64,000 nucleotides of DNA. Source: JADZFO01 sp964512635 (GTDB taxonomy: Bacteria; 4484-113; JAFGCY01). Where the stretch lies: NCBI GenBank assembly GCA_964512635.1, contig CAZEJB010000002.1:124001-188000 (forward strand), given 5' to 3'. A program made the translations under genes and the position numbers. Positions 9,064 to 17,826 of this stretch are shown piece after piece (positions within the stretch are counted from its first letter, which is position 1; each line of letters starts with the position of its first letter). Under the pieces are notes generated by a model. The model made no database searches and had not been told where the DNA came from. It was given only the letters and a program-made list of their open reading frames with translations.

Positions 9064-12000
9064 TTGAGCCAGTATGGCTGGGCAGGCAGGGCGGTGGTGG
9101 CCGGCGCAGTGTTGCGTCGCGGTCTGACGCCGCTGGCCGTAGCGCTGATGCTCGTCTGCCTGATCATCTGCACACTCCCCGCCCCCTCCAGCGCCCAGAA
9201 CACGGCTGAAGCCAAACCGGCACCACAACGCGACAAGTCCGAAAAAGCCAAGGCGGCAAAGAAGACCAAGAAAGCCGTCGATGAAAAGACCCGGACCGAG
9301 TCTGAAGCTGGCGCGGATGAGGAAACCAACACTGCCGAGAAGGCTGCCAGTGCCACGGATGAAGTAGTCGAAGACGCAGCCTCAGAACTTGAGGGCGCGC
9401 TCGACGAAACTGCCGTGGCCGACGAGGAGAGCGTTGGGGAAGCGCTGGTAAACACTGCCGAGGGCGGAGTGCTTAAGGTGGTCCCGGTTACGCCGGGCTC
9501 CGACACCGCAGGCAACACGGCCGAGTCGCGACCAGCTGCTGGAACGGCCGAGAACCTGGCTGAAGGCGACGGCCTGCCTATCCCCGGGCTTAAGGAGCCG
9601 CTGGACCTGATGCGCCGCGGCCCGGTTGGTTCCGGTCTGCGCAATGGTGATGGTAAGGATGGCGCGGCGGAGCCGCCGCTGCCGGAAATGATCCTGCCGC
9701 TGCCCGAGACTGTGGCCGGGGCGGTCGAGGGCTATACGCCGCCGGAGATCAACCTGGTTGTGCCAAGTCTGCAGCCGATACCCGAGCCGCCGCTGGACAA
9801 CGACTATACCCAGCCGGATCGGGTCTACCTGCCGGACCGCCCTTTGCCGGCGCTTGATGAGACCGAGACGGACCAGGAGCGCATTGCTCGCAGCATTGAG
9901 GAATCACTGGGTCTGCTGACCCTGACGGGCGAGAATCGTCCCCCCGATGGAGTAGAGATTCCGCTGCCCAGCGGTGTAGTGACCTTCAAGGCCAGCGATG
10001 CTTTCCAGTTTGACCGTCGCAACCGGATCCTGACCTTTACCGGAAACGCTGAGATCATCATCGGCGACATTGCTATCTGGGCCGACCTGATCGAAGTCAA
10101 TGACTCCGCCGCGACAACCTACGCCAAGGGCTATGTCGCTTTGCAGCGGCAGGATGACATCCTTTACTGCGACGAAGCTTACATGAACTATGACACCGGA
10201 ACCCTGGAGCTCTTTTACATTGAGGGCAATACCAGCGGACCCAAGGTGCAGGGCAATGTCTACTTCACGGCCGACCGCGCGTATGGCTCCTTTGACCGCC
10301 TGACCATGGAGCATGTCGAGGTAACCACCTGCGACCCCTTCTGCGGCGGACCGAAGGAAGCGCACGTCGGCGCGCACAAGGCCGTGTTCAAGCGCAACAC
10401 CAGCATTGTGCTGCATGACGTGTGGATCTACGCCCGGGAGAGCAAGATCGGCTATGTCCCCGTGCTGGCCTTCCCGCTGCGCCGGATTGACGACCAGCTT
10501 GACATCGACGAGGAAGAGAGCAACCTGCAGCAGAACTATGGCAAGAACCGTACCGACGGCTGGTTCGCCAAGTATGCCTATACCTACAGCACGCGCTATG
10601 CCGAGAATGTCAACGGGCCGCTGCTGGGTGTGGCCAAGCTGGATCTGTCGCAAAAACAGGGACCTGGTATCGGTGTGCGCCAGGACTTCTATACGCCTTC
10701 GCTCGGCGTAACAACGATGCGGGCCTACTACCAGCGGCAGTGGGAATGGCTGCGCCAGGAAAAAGACGGTGTTGTGGCCAAGCCGACCGAGAACTTTGAC
10801 TTCGAGCTGAATCAGGAACTGAACCTGTCCAAGGAACTGACCGGCTCGCTGACCATCGACCGCAGCAATCAGGCCACTTCAAGCCGCCCCGGCGTTACCA
10901 CCCGCAACAATGACTGGCGCAATAACTTCCGGCTAAATTATGCCAAGGAAGACACAAGAATCGGCATCACGGCGGACCAGACCATCACCAAGCGCGGTGG
11001 AACCACTGGAAACGGCGGCACCCAGAGCCTGCAAAGCGAGAACTCCAGCCTGTCTGCGGCCTTCACCCTTGAGCAGGACCTCAACGACGAGTTGAAGCTG
11101 CGCTACCGCACGGACTACACAGCGGTAAAGGGCAACACCAGCCAGGCCGGCATTCCCGCCGACCAGGAAGGCAACGTGAGTGCCGAGCTCAACTTTATCG
11201 GCAAGCAGGACACGCCGCGGGCAGGCTATCAGGCCCTGCTGCGCTACAGCAAACAGGGCATCGACTATGACCGCGAGAAAAACAACACCAGCCAGGATGC
11301 CCGCCGGACCATTCGCCGCGAGATCCCGAGCTTACAGGTAACCCTGCCCCGAGACCTGATCCAGGACGGCGCTTACTTCCAGAATTTCCAGATCAACCTT
11401 GACAACCTGGTCAGCGGCACGCGCCGGCGCCAGACCAACGCATTCAGGGCCAAGGTGGCCATCGGCGGCCGTGACGACATCCAGTTCTCCCGGGCCAGCC
11501 GGCTGGATACAAGCGTCGACTTCAGCCAGTACTGGTACGACGACGGCAACGCGCAGTATGTGTTGGCCCCGCGGCTGAACTATAAATACGATGATGGCCG
11601 CTGGTTCAACTTCGGCGTAAATTACCAGCTCAACTTCCGCCAGGGTGTACGCAATCCTCCCGTGGACGGCGACCGCACCTTCTATGACAACCGTTTGAGC
11701 TGGAACCTCAACATGACTAACCACCGCAGCTGGCGCTGGGATATCCGCGGCGGCTATGACTTCGAGCACCTGAATTCCAATGGCCGCAAGCGCTCATGGC
11801 CTCTGCCGACGACCACATCAAGCAGTTTCTACTGGGATCCCAACGACACCTTTACTCTGCAGCACACAGTGTCTTACGACTCGGCGTCCCGCAGCTGGCG
11901 CCCGTCCAATATCAGCGCACGCTGGCACTCGTCCTACACGCGGCCCGACGGCTATTACAACTGGTATCTGGCTACGCGTCTTGAGGCGGATACGGACTAC

Positions 12001-12399
12001 TGGCAGCTGCACTCGCTGCGCAATATCGACACCACCTGGTACAAGAACTGGGGCAGTGGCTGGAGCACCGAGCTGACGACATCCTGGAAGCAGTCCGGCA
12101 GCGACGGCGGCATCCCCTCGGATGTCGGCGACTTCCTCGATGACTATGTCAAGCGCATCATTGTGCGCAAGGTCAACTGCTGCACCACTATCGAAGGCGG
12201 CTGGCGCACGGGGATCAACGAGGTCTATGTGAACCTCTACCTCAACGCACTGCCGCAGTATCCGGGAACTCTCGACACGCGCCGGCTGTTCGATGACGAT
12301 ATGACCTCGGAGTTCCTCTTCCCCACGGAAGGCCTGATCAACGATATCCAGACTGATGTGTTCGGCACCAACATCCCGCTTGGAGCGCTGGGCTTCTAG
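9064..12399 (+). CDS. lptD: LptD/OstA-like outer-membrane lipopolysaccharide assembly protein
   Basis: The frame is open from 8923, but the likely start is TTG 9064 (AGGAAGG lies about 11 bases upstream) or GTG 9109, because the signal peptide core (LTPLAVALMLVCLIICTLP, cleavage near SSAQ) begins soon after. A 200-residue acidic Ala/Glu-rich linker follows. Residues 300-480 are an OstA/LptA-like beta-jellyroll (FKASDAFQFDRRNRILTFTG, YCDEAYMNYDTGTLELFYIEG) with the cysteine-bearing segment TTCDPFCGGPKEAHV seen in LptD. The rest, about 600 residues, is aromatic alternating strands typical of the LptD beta-barrel. LptD inserts LPS into the outer leaflet. The stop overlaps the convergent nucleotidyltransferase stop in one CTAG. 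Confidence 0.8.
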   Translation: MSQYGWAGRAVVAGAVLRRGLTPLAVALMLVCLIICTLPAPSSAQNTAEAKPAPQRDKSEKAKAAKKTKKAVDEKTRTESEAGADEETNTAEKAASATDEVVEDAASELEGALDETAVADEESVGEALVNTAEGGVLKVVPVTPGSDTAGNTAESRPAAGTAENLAEGDGLPIPGLKEPLDLMRRGPVGSGLRNGDGKDGAAEPPLPEMILPLPETVAGAVEGYTPPEINLVVPSLQPIPEPPLDNDYTQPDRVYLPDRPLPALDETETDQERIARSIEESLGLLTLTGENRPPDGVEIPLPSGVVTFKASDAFQFDRRNRILTFTGNAEIIIGDIAIWADLIEVNDSAATTYAKGYVALQRQDDILYCDEAYMNYDTGTLELFYIEGNTSGPKVQGNVYFTADRAYGSFDRLTMEHVEVTTCDPFCGGPKEAHVGAHKAVFKRNTSIVLHDVWIYARESKIGYVPVLAFPLRRIDDQLDIDEEESNLQQNYGKNRTDGWFAKYAYTYSTRYAENVNGPLLGVAKLDLSQKQGPGIGVRQDFYTPSLGVTTMRAYYQRQWEWLRQEKDGVVAKPTENFDFELNQELNLSKELTGSLTIDRSNQATSSRPGVTTRNNDWRNNFRLNYAKEDTRIGITADQTITKRGGTTGNGGTQSLQSENSSLSAAFTLEQDLNDELKLRYRTDYTAVKGNTSQAGIPADQEGNVSAELNFIGKQDTPRAGYQALLRYSKQGIDYDREKNNTSQDARRTIRREIPSLQVTLPRDLIQDGAYFQNFQINLDNLVSGTRRRQTNAFRAKVAIGGRDDIQFSRASRLDTSVDFSQYWYDDGNAQYVLAPRLNYKYDDGRWFNFGVNYQLNFRQGVRNPPVDGDRTFYDNRLSWNLNMTNHRSWRWDIRGGYDFEHLNSNGRKRSWPLPTTTSSSFYWDPNDTFTLQHTVSYDSASRSWRPSNISARWHSSYTRPDGYYNWYLATRLEADTDYWQLHSLRNIDTTWYKNWGSGWSTELTTSWKQSGSDGGIPSDVGDFLDDYVKRIIVRKVNCCTTIEGGWRTGINEVYVNLYLNALPQYPGTLDTRRLFDDDMTSEFLFPTEGLINDIQTDVFGTNIPLGALGF

Positions 12400-13166
12400 T
12401 CCTGCAGCGCCTGCCGTGCCAGAGGCATCAACTCATCAAACCAGGCCCGCGCCTCTTCCTGGCGGCGGCCCAGATTAACCAGGCTTGTCGGATAGGCCAG
12501 CTCGGTCAGTCTCTCCACCACTTGCGCGGGCAGGTAATGGGCCAAGTAGCGCAGGTTGAAGTTGTACTTGTCCGGGTCGTGGATGATCCTTAGCAGCTCG
12601 ACCAGGGGGCGAATCGTGAAGGCCTGGTAGAAACCCAGTGCGTCCAGCGCCATTCCGCGGCGAACTTCCTTTTCCACCAGGGGCTGAAACAGCGGAAAAG
12701 TGACTGCGAGACTCTCAAGGCGTGAGCGCAGAATTTCGCGGTGTGCAGACTGATCCAGCCGGGTGACCTTGATGTGGTCGCCCTTGTCGAAGAGTACAAC
12801 GGGCTCGCCATGCAGTTCCTGCTCGGTAAGCTTGAAGTCGCTGCCAAGCCGGATGAAGACCATATCCAGCATCAGAAACGGGCTGGCGTCCCGGAGCTGA
12901 TAGAAGCATTGACTTTGGCCATGCCAGGCCGGCTCAGCTATGCGGTGGCGGATGGCAATCCCGCCCATCTGCTCCAGCTGGTCTTCCAGGAAACTGAAGG
13001 CATCTTCAACCTTGTCGGCATCGACATAGCACTGCAGGTCTATGTCACTAAACTCGTCCACCCGGCCAAAGCTGGCACTGCCGCCTTCCCAAAGGGCGTG
13101 GGCCCAGGGCTGGGCGCCCAAGGCTGCCGCCAGTTTGCCGATAAGCTGATTGCGTTCCAGTGCCAT
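12396..13166 (-). CDS. Nucleotidyltransferase-fold protein (DNA polymerase beta-like)
   Basis: The 256-residue product shows the minimal nucleotidyltransferase signature G-G-S-A-S-F-G-R-x-D-E-F-S-D-I-D-L near residues 28-44: the GS turn followed by the metal-binding D-x-D pair (SDIDLQ). Such proteins include aminoglycoside adenylyltransferase-like enzymes; the substrate cannot be told here. ATG 13166 is chosen because GAGGATCAGG lies just upstream; the longer frame reaching 13232 adds an Arg-rich stretch without support. The rest is helical with conserved aromatic residues (LLRIIHDPDKYNFNLRYLAHYL). Confidence 0.75.
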   Translation of the reverse strand: MALERNQLIGKLAAALGAQPWAHALWEGGSASFGRVDEFSDIDLQCYVDADKVEDAFSFLEDQLEQMGGIAIRHRIAEPAWHGQSQCFYQLRDASPFLMLDMVFIRLGSDFKLTEQELHGEPVVLFDKGDHIKVTRLDQSAHREILRSRLESLAVTFPLFQPLVEKEVRRGMALDALGFYQAFTIRPLVELLRIIHDPDKYNFNLRYLAHYLPAQVVERLTELAYPTSLVNLGRRQEEARAWFDELMPLARQALQD

Positions 13167-13304
13167 ACCTGATCCTCGCATATGCCGGGTTTTAGGTTGA
13201 GCCTCCCGGCGGCGGCCAAGTAACGCCGTCAAGCTGCACAGCGGCGCAATGCAAACAGGATATTTCTCATCTGATTAGGGTAGTTCATCTTTGGGAGCTG
13301 AATC

Positions 13305-13475
13305 ATGGAAAAGCCCGAGTTGCAGGATGCCGACGAGATCGGCTGGACTTGTCCGGTCTGCGCAGCCAATAACGAGCGCGTCAACCTGCTGTGCAATCAC
13401 TGCGGATTCGTCCGGGAATTTGACTATCCCATGGATGACGAGCTTGAGGAAGACAGCGGCCCGCAGGAACCTTGA
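13305..13475 (+). CDS. 56-residue protein with a RanBP2-type zinc finger
   Basis: The short frame encodes GWTCPVCAANNERVNLLCNH followed by CG: W-x-C-x2-C-x3-N-x6-C-x2-C, exactly the RanBP2/NZF spacing, with an acidic tail (DDELEEDSGPQEP). RanBP2-type fingers bind single-stranded RNA or proteins and are common in eukaryotes but sparse in bacteria, where they occur in small stand-alone proteins like this one. GGGAG lies 7 bases before the ATG. It sits between the nucleotidyltransferase (divergent) and a secreted protein gene 180 bp downstream. Confidence 0.7.
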   Translation: MEKPELQDADEIGWTCPVCAANNERVNLLCNHCGFVREFDYPMDDELEEDSGPQEP

Positions 13476-13655
13476 GCCAGCCGTGCAGGTCAAAGGCTCA
13501 GATTTGCAGCCAGATGCAAACATGTGCCTGAGCGCCGCGTCCATATTGCGGCCGGTTTGTCGGCTGCGCCGGATCGCCTCGCTCAAGCATGGCAGATGGC
13601 GTGCGAAAATGCAGCGTCAATTTGAGGCCTTCCGGCCGCTTTAAGGAGCAAGAAC

Positions 13656-14354
13656 ATGATCCGCATCGTCAGTGCGCTGTGCGCCGCCATCGTGCTGCTG
13701 GCTGTATCCCAGCCGCGCGCCTGGGCCGCCGAGGATGGCAACTACATGCTCGGCACACAGCTGGTGCTGAGCAGTTCCAGCCAGCTGGTTGAGCCTTCCC
13801 GTGGCTGGTGGGCCGACCTGCTGCCCCCGGACTATTCCTATGGCCTCATCAATCTGGTCAGTGCCGCCAACGCCAGCCGCAAGGCCCGGGGCATCGCCAA
13901 CATGATCGATGTGAAGACCTACCCGATTGCGGTCGGGGGCGAAGTGCAGGTCGACGGAGGCTGGGAGTACACCATTGATTTCAACCGCATGACTCCCGAG
14001 GATGTGCAGGCAGTGCTGGCCGCCTATCCCTTCAGCGGCAAGCTGGCGGACACAAAGCAGAGCATGCGCCCGCTGAGCTATGGTTATGTCTATGCGCACA
14101 GCGATAACGGCGGGCCTGCCGAGCTGGTCTGGGAAGGCCAGAAATTCAGCGTCAGCTGGGGCGAGAGCTTCGACGCCGTCTATGCCAAGGTCAGCGCGAT
14201 GCTGAAGGCCCTGGCTCCCGAGGCCACTTTCGACCTGAGCCTGAACCAGTACATGCCGGCCAACGGCAATAAGAGCCTGGATGTCAGCGTGAGCGTCTAC
14301 CTGAATGGAGTGACGGCGCCAAACCCGCAGATGTATGAAGAAGGCGGGATGTAG
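13656..14354 (+). CDS. Secreted protein of unknown function
   Basis: The 232-residue product begins with a clear signal peptide (MIRIVSALCAAIVLLAVSQP, cleavage near AWAAED) and a good ribosome binding site (AAGGAG, 8 bases before ATG). The mature part contains GWWADLLPPDYSYGLINLV, a Gly-rich turn (VGGEVQVDGGWEYTIDF) and an Asn-rich C-terminus. No family is recognised. A strong terminator follows, so this is a single-gene unit just upstream of the paralog array, with which it shares no evident sequence. Confidence 0.75.
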   Translation: MIRIVSALCAAIVLLAVSQPRAWAAEDGNYMLGTQLVLSSSSQLVEPSRGWWADLLPPDYSYGLINLVSAANASRKARGIANMIDVKTYPIAVGGEVQVDGGWEYTIDFNRMTPEDVQAVLAAYPFSGKLADTKQSMRPLSYGYVYAHSDNGGPAELVWEGQKFSVSWGESFDAVYAKVSAMLKALAPEATFDLSLNQYMPANGNKSLDVSVSVYLNGVTAPNPQMYEEGGM

Positions 14355-14384
14355 CTCCGCTCCCCGGAAAAGCAGTTAACAGCG

Positions 14385-14431
14385 AGACGGTGAACAGGCG
14401 CAGGCCGCCTGGGCACCGTCTTTTTCTTTTT
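14385..14431 (+). terminator. Rho-independent terminator
   Basis: AGACGGTG (14385-14392) pairs with CACCGTCT (14414-14421), enclosing a second GC-rich inner pairing, and is followed by a T-rich tract. It ends the 13656-14354 unit. Confidence 0.85.
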
Positions 14432-14511
14432 GTCGGTGCGCCTCGGTCGAGCAGTCTGCTGTCAACAGCCAGATGCCATTTCTCCTTGAGCTGATTACAA
14501 ATCCCGCAGCC

Positions 14512-14564
14512 GGGTAACACTTCCGGTTCAGCAGTGAGCCCCAAACAAACCTGTCTCGGGGGAG
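14512..14564 (+). promoter_or_regulatory. Leader cassette 1 of 6 (array promoter, dyad, strong ribosome binding site)
   Basis: GGG-TAACAC (-10-like hexamer 14515-14520), exactly 4 bases, then the dyad GGTTCA-GCAG-TGAGCC (14525-14540), an A-rich stretch and the GGGGGAG ribosome binding site (14558-14564), 6 bases before ATG. The last stem pair is A-T here where the other units have C-G, a compensatory change. Confidence 0.65.
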
Positions 14565-14570
14565 AAATCC

Positions 14571-15173
14571 ATGAACAGCATCACAACCTTTACCAGCAGC
14601 ATCCGCAATGCCGGCCTCGCCGCGTTTGCAGCCACCGCAGCATTTGCAGCAATGGGTCTGGTTACTCCGGCCCGCGCTGCCAGCGACTACCTGCTTGAAC
14701 TTGACGGCGTCAAAGGCGAAACGGCTGTCATTGAAAAAGACCTGTGCGACAAGTCAAAGGAGGCGCAGGCCCTGATCGACTCCATCACGGCCGACATCCA
14801 GGCGCTGCAGGCGCTGGGGCCCGAATTCGCCAGCCTTGGAGACCAGCTGCTCAAGGTCCGCAAGCAGGGTGAAGATCAAAAAGAGTACTTTGCGGCCCAG
14901 ATCGAGGATGCCCAGAAGATCTTTGACGAACAGGTCGCTTCGCTGCTTGACGCCAGCATTGCCGAGCAGGTGAGCAAGGACCTGGATGCCCGGCGGCAGT
15001 CAGCCCTCAGCGACGTGGCCCCACAGCCCGAGCTTGAGATGGATGACCTCTCGCAGCTTCAGGAGTTGATAGATTCGATGAGCGACGAGGTTGGCAACCT
15101 GGCCAAGATCAGCGCCATCACCGCCCGTTTCGGGAAGTGTGTTGCCACCGACAGCGGGGATTACAAGTATTAG
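14571..15173 (+). CDS. Array protein A: secreted coiled-coil paralog
   Basis: 200 residues with a Sec signal peptide of about 36 residues (core AAFAATAAFAAMGLV, end ARAAS). It is the first and most divergent of nine tandem paralogs. It lacks the post-signal RSN motif but has the shared helical core, here IFDEQVASLLDASIAEQV (about residues 121-138), flanked by heptad-type helices (LIDSITADIQALQALGPEFA). A Cys at residue 55 (DLCDKS) matches a Cys in protein B. Function unknown; export and coiled-coil formation are what the sequence supports. It is a monocistronic unit with its own leader cassette. Confidence 0.8.
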   Translation: MNSITTFTSSIRNAGLAAFAATAAFAAMGLVTPARAASDYLLELDGVKGETAVIEKDLCDKSKEAQALIDSITADIQALQALGPEFASLGDQLLKVRKQGEDQKEYFAAQIEDAQKIFDEQVASLLDASIAEQVSKDLDARRQSALSDVAPQPELEMDDLSQLQELIDSMSDEVGNLAKISAITARFGKCVATDSGDYKY

Positions 15174-15343
15174 GCAGCCTGGGCGCCAGGCGCTGGCCCC
15201 CGGCAACGGGCAGGAGAGGCCAGCAATGGTGGCAGAAGGTCAGACGCACTGGACTGGATAGCCGGCCGGCGAGCTTCCTTGCCTGCGGCTATGCTTCTGC
15301 TGAGTGTGGCCAGGGACAAGTTTGCCCGCCAAAGCGGAGGTTG

Positions 15344-15415
15344 TTGTTTAGAACCCTCAGCTGGCGGGTAACAAGACTGGTTCCGCAGGAGCCGCAAAAC
15401 TTTCATCTTGGGGGA
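15344..15415 (+). promoter_or_regulatory. Leader cassette 2 of 6
   Basis: TTGTTT (15344-15349), TAACAA preceded by GGG (15369-15374), 4 bases, then the dyad GGTTCC-GCA-GGAGCC (15379-15393) and GGGGGA (15410-15415) 6 bases before ATG. Confidence 0.65.
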
Positions 15416-15421
15416 ACAGAC

Positions 15422-16024
15422 ATGATCCGCTTCAGCTACAAGACCCTGGGTCTCAGCGCACTGGTCGCCGGCGCGGCCATCTTCAGCCTTGGCCTTGGCG
15501 CCCCGGCGCAGGCGGCCGATGTTAAGTCGCCGCGCGACTCGGCCAGCGGCCTGCCGACAGGCAAGCGCCAGCATAGCCCGATTGTCATCACCAAGATCGA
15601 GGAATGCGCTTCCAAGACTGAGGAGATCGACGCGCTGATCGCCTCGATCTCCGCGCAGATGGCCCAGCTTGAAGCCCGCTGCGCCGAGCTGAGCAGCCTG
15701 TCCGCCGAAGTCGACACCGCAATGGCCAGCAGCAGCTCCAGCGACGCCGAGACCCTGGCCGCCCTTGAAGAGGCTCAGCGCATCTTCAGTGAGCAGGTCG
15801 CGTCCTTCCTGGACGAGCAGGTTGCCTCGCAGGTCTCCTCCGAGCTGTCTTCATCCATCACCATTTACCAAGACACCATTCTCGAACCCACTGAGGAATT
15901 CTCCCTGAGCGTTTCGCCGGTGCTGAGTGAACTTAGCAGCTTGCAGGAAATGTTCAGCAGCTTCGTTGCAGCCTGCCGCACCAACGGCGAGCACATCAAG
16001 GAAGTCAAACTAGTCGTCCGCTAA
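15422..16024 (+). CDS. Array protein B: secreted coiled-coil paralog
   Basis: 200 residues. The frame is open much further upstream, but ATG 15422 is the start because a GGGGGA site precedes it and a perfect signal peptide follows (LSALVAGAAIFSLGLG, end AQAAD). After cleavage comes KSPRDSASGLPTGKRQHSP, nearly identical to protein G. The shared core reads IFSEQVASFLDEQVASQV. The middle has heptad repeats (IDALIASISAQMAQLEARC) and a Ser-rich stretch. Cys residues in TKIEECASK and VAACRTNG may form a disulfide. Monocistronic, ended by the terminator at 16107. Function unknown. Confidence 0.85.
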   Translation: MIRFSYKTLGLSALVAGAAIFSLGLGAPAQAADVKSPRDSASGLPTGKRQHSPIVITKIEECASKTEEIDALIASISAQMAQLEARCAELSSLSAEVDTAMASSSSSDAETLAALEEAQRIFSEQVASFLDEQVASQVSSELSSSITIYQDTILEPTEEFSLSVSPVLSELSSLQEMFSSFVAACRTNGEHIKEVKLVVR

Positions 16025-16106
16025 TCACCATGTCTGCGGACCTCTGTAGCGGCTGAGCATTATGCACTGCCAGCGGAGAGGGTGAGTCTTTCAACAGCGA
16101 CATCTC

Positions 16107-16147
16107 AGCGCCCTGGACTGGATTGCCAGCCAGGGCGCTTGTGTTTC
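16107..16147 (+). terminator. Rho-independent terminator after array protein B
   Basis: AGCGCCCTGG (16107-16116) pairs perfectly with CCAGGGCGCT (16130-16139), followed by TGTGTTT. Confidence 0.85.
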
Positions 16148-16253
16148 CACAGAACAGCCGGTCAGGCCTTCGCCGGGGCTTTCTTTTTCCTGACTCCATC
16201 GACCCTCTGATTGGGCCAGGATTTTCCGGTAACAGCCCTCATTCTGCTGTCTG

Positions 16254-16327
16254 TTGTTTACATGCTTCCGCGCAGGGGTATTAAAGCCGGTTCCGCAGGG
16301 AGCCCCAAAACAAACATCTCGGGGGAG
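16254..16327 (+). promoter_or_regulatory. Leader cassette 3 of 6
   Basis: TTGTTT (16254-16259), GGGG-TATTAA (hexamer 16279-16284), 4 bases, dyad GGTTCC-GCAG-GGAGCC (16289-16304), A-rich stretch, GGGGGAG (16321-16327). The CCCC at the end of the dyad could alternatively pair with the GGGG of the ribosome binding site. Confidence 0.65.
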
Positions 16328-16332
16328 TAGTA

Positions 16333-16995
16333 ATGACACGCAAGTTCACAAACTGCAACATCGGCCTGTCAGTGCTTGTCGCTGCCGGAGCCGCTTTCAG
16401 CCTGGCCCTGATTCAGCCAGCCAATGCTGCCCAGAACAATAACACTGTGCGCTCAAACCGCACGGAGAGCAAGAGCTCTGAAGGTTCCGGCGGCGGTGGC
16501 GGCGGGGCCGGTAAGGTTAATGTGCAGGACCTCAGCATCACCAGGGTCCATGAGGACATGGATCTGAGCCTGAGCCAGCTTGAGGCCCTGGTCGTCACCC
16601 TGCAGGACCAGATGGCGCAGCTCCAGGCCCTGAGCACCTCAGCCCAGGAAATGGCGCAGGCGATCGACGAGCACAGCGCCGCCTCCAGTGAGGCCAGCGC
16701 CGAGGAACTGGCGCGCCTTGAGAATGCCAAGACAGCCTTTGAAGAAGAAGTCGCCAGCGAGCTTGAGAGCGAAGTCGCTTCTTCGGTGACCTCCAGCCTG
16801 GACGCCGCGGCAGCCGCGGCGGCTGAAGGCGCCAGCGCCGAAGAGAGCAGCCTGAGCTCCGAGATGGAGGAGCTCGGCTCCATGATCAGCTCGGTCCAGG
16901 CGGCAATAGACGAACTCTCCAGCAGCGCGGCGGCCGCGCGCACACGTTACAACGATGTGAAGGTCACCGCCAGCCAGAACACGCAGTCCCTCTAG
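16333..16995 (+). CDS. Array protein C: type-1 secreted coiled-coil paralog (first gene of bicistron 1)
   Basis: 220 residues: signal peptide (LSVLVAAGAAFSLALIQPA, end ANAAQ), then NNNTVRSNRTES, the RSN motif that most array members carry directly after cleavage. A Ser/Gly linker (SGGGGGGAGK) leads into long helices (LSLSQLEALVVTLQDQMAQ), the type-1 core (FEEEVASELESEVASSV) and a poly-Ala helix (DAAAAAAAEGASAEE). Protein E and the body of G are close copies. The next gene begins 34 bases after the stop without a terminator, so C and D form an operon. Unknown function; likely periplasmic or extracellular. Confidence 0.85.
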   Translation: MTRKFTNCNIGLSVLVAAGAAFSLALIQPANAAQNNNTVRSNRTESKSSEGSGGGGGGAGKVNVQDLSITRVHEDMDLSLSQLEALVVTLQDQMAQLQALSTSAQEMAQAIDEHSAASSEASAEELARLENAKTAFEEEVASELESEVASSVTSSLDAAAAAAAEGASAEESSLSSEMEELGSMISSVQAAIDELSSSAAAARTRYNDVKVTASQNTQSL

Positions 16996-17029
16996 GGTCC
17001 GCGCACACTACTAATCAAAGGAAACTGAC

Positions 17030-17614
17030 ATGAACAACAACTTCCGCAAGCTTGGCCTCTGCGCCATCATTGCCTCCGCCGTCGCTCTCGGCTTCGGCTT
17101 CAACAATCCGGCCCAGGCGGCCGACAACCAGAACTCCAGCCGCTCCAACAACGGCTCACCGTCCGACAGTGTCTCCCCGCCGAGCACCGAAGAGCTGGGC
17201 GAGACGATGAGCGAAATCGACGCGCTGCTGGCTTCGATCCAGGACAACCTGGCCCAGGCCAGTTCGCTCCAGGCGCAGCTCAGTGAGCAGAACGCCGCCC
17301 TTAGCGAGGCGCGCGTCGCTTCCTCGGAGAGCTCCAGCGAAATGCTGTCCCAGGTCGAGGAAGCCCACAAGGCCTTCGACGAGCACGTCGCTCCGCTGCT
17401 GGACGCCACCACGGTTGAAGCGGTCAGCCTGAACTTCACCAAGATCGAATACAGCTACCGCAGCATGGACCAGGACAGCGACAACGACGGCATGACGGAC
17501 ATCATTGAGGAGCTCTCCAGCTCATTGAGCGCCTGCCTGGCCGCTCTTGACTCGGCCAGGTCAAGCTCTTCGGAGATGATCACGACCTACGACCTGAAGT
17601 CGATGAAGAAGTAG
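17030..17614 (+). CDS. Array protein D: type-2 secreted paralog with EF-hand-like loop (second gene of bicistron 1)
   Basis: 194 residues: signal peptide (LCAIIASAVALGFGFNNPA, end AQAAD), RSN motif (NQNSSRSNNGS), helices (MSEIDALLASIQDNLAQAS), the type-2 core (FDEHVAPLLDATTVEAVSLN) and, at about residue 147, DQDSDNDGMTDIIEE. That is a D-x-D-x-D-G-x5-E calcium-loop pattern as in EF-hands or dockerins. It ends YDLKSMKK, a tail motif shared with other members. Plain ribosome binding site (AAAGGA), no leader cassette of its own. A terminator follows. Confidence 0.85.
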   Translation: MNNNFRKLGLCAIIASAVALGFGFNNPAQAADNQNSSRSNNGSPSDSVSPPSTEELGETMSEIDALLASIQDNLAQASSLQAQLSEQNAALSEARVASSESSSEMLSQVEEAHKAFDEHVAPLLDATTVEAVSLNFTKIEYSYRSMDQDSDNDGMTDIIEELSSSLSACLAALDSARSSSSEMITTYDLKSMKK

Positions 17615-17635
17615 CTCTACCTGCTGAAACAGAGT

Positions 17636-17675
17636 GCCCCGTACCTGCCTGCCGGCAGGGCGGGGCTTTCTGTTC
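17636..17675 (+). terminator. Rho-independent terminator after bicistron 1
   Basis: GCCCCG (17636-17641) and inner CTGCC pair with GGCAG and CGGGGC (to 17666), followed by TTTCTGTT. Confidence 0.9.
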
Positions 17676-17746
17676 AAATTGGACTAATCCACCTCGGCCA
17701 CAATATTCTCCCGATCCCCGGCCTTTTCGCCCAAAGTTCTTGGATT

Positions 17747-17821
17747 TTGTTTAGACTCAGTTGGGGCGGGTATTACTAGCGGTTCCGCAGGGAGCCCCAA
17801 TACAAAACAATCTCGGGGGAG
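17747..17821 (+). promoter_or_regulatory. Leader cassette 4 of 6
   Basis: TTGTTT (17747-17752), GGG-TATTAC (17771-17776), 4 bases, dyad GGTTCC-GCAG-GGAGCC (17781-17796), GGGGGAG (17815-17821). Confidence 0.65.
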
Positions 17822-17826
17822 TAGTC

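Noticed and set aside
10406..11769. Alternative frames within the LptD-like gene
   Set aside because: Continuous domain content in the main frame; the others lack start signals.
16413..16943. Long Ser/Ala-rich frames antisense to array genes (also at 18117, 19583, 20712)
   Set aside because: They are shadows produced by the Ser/Glu/Ala-rich coding of the real genes; no signal peptide or ribosome binding site, and they track each paralog.
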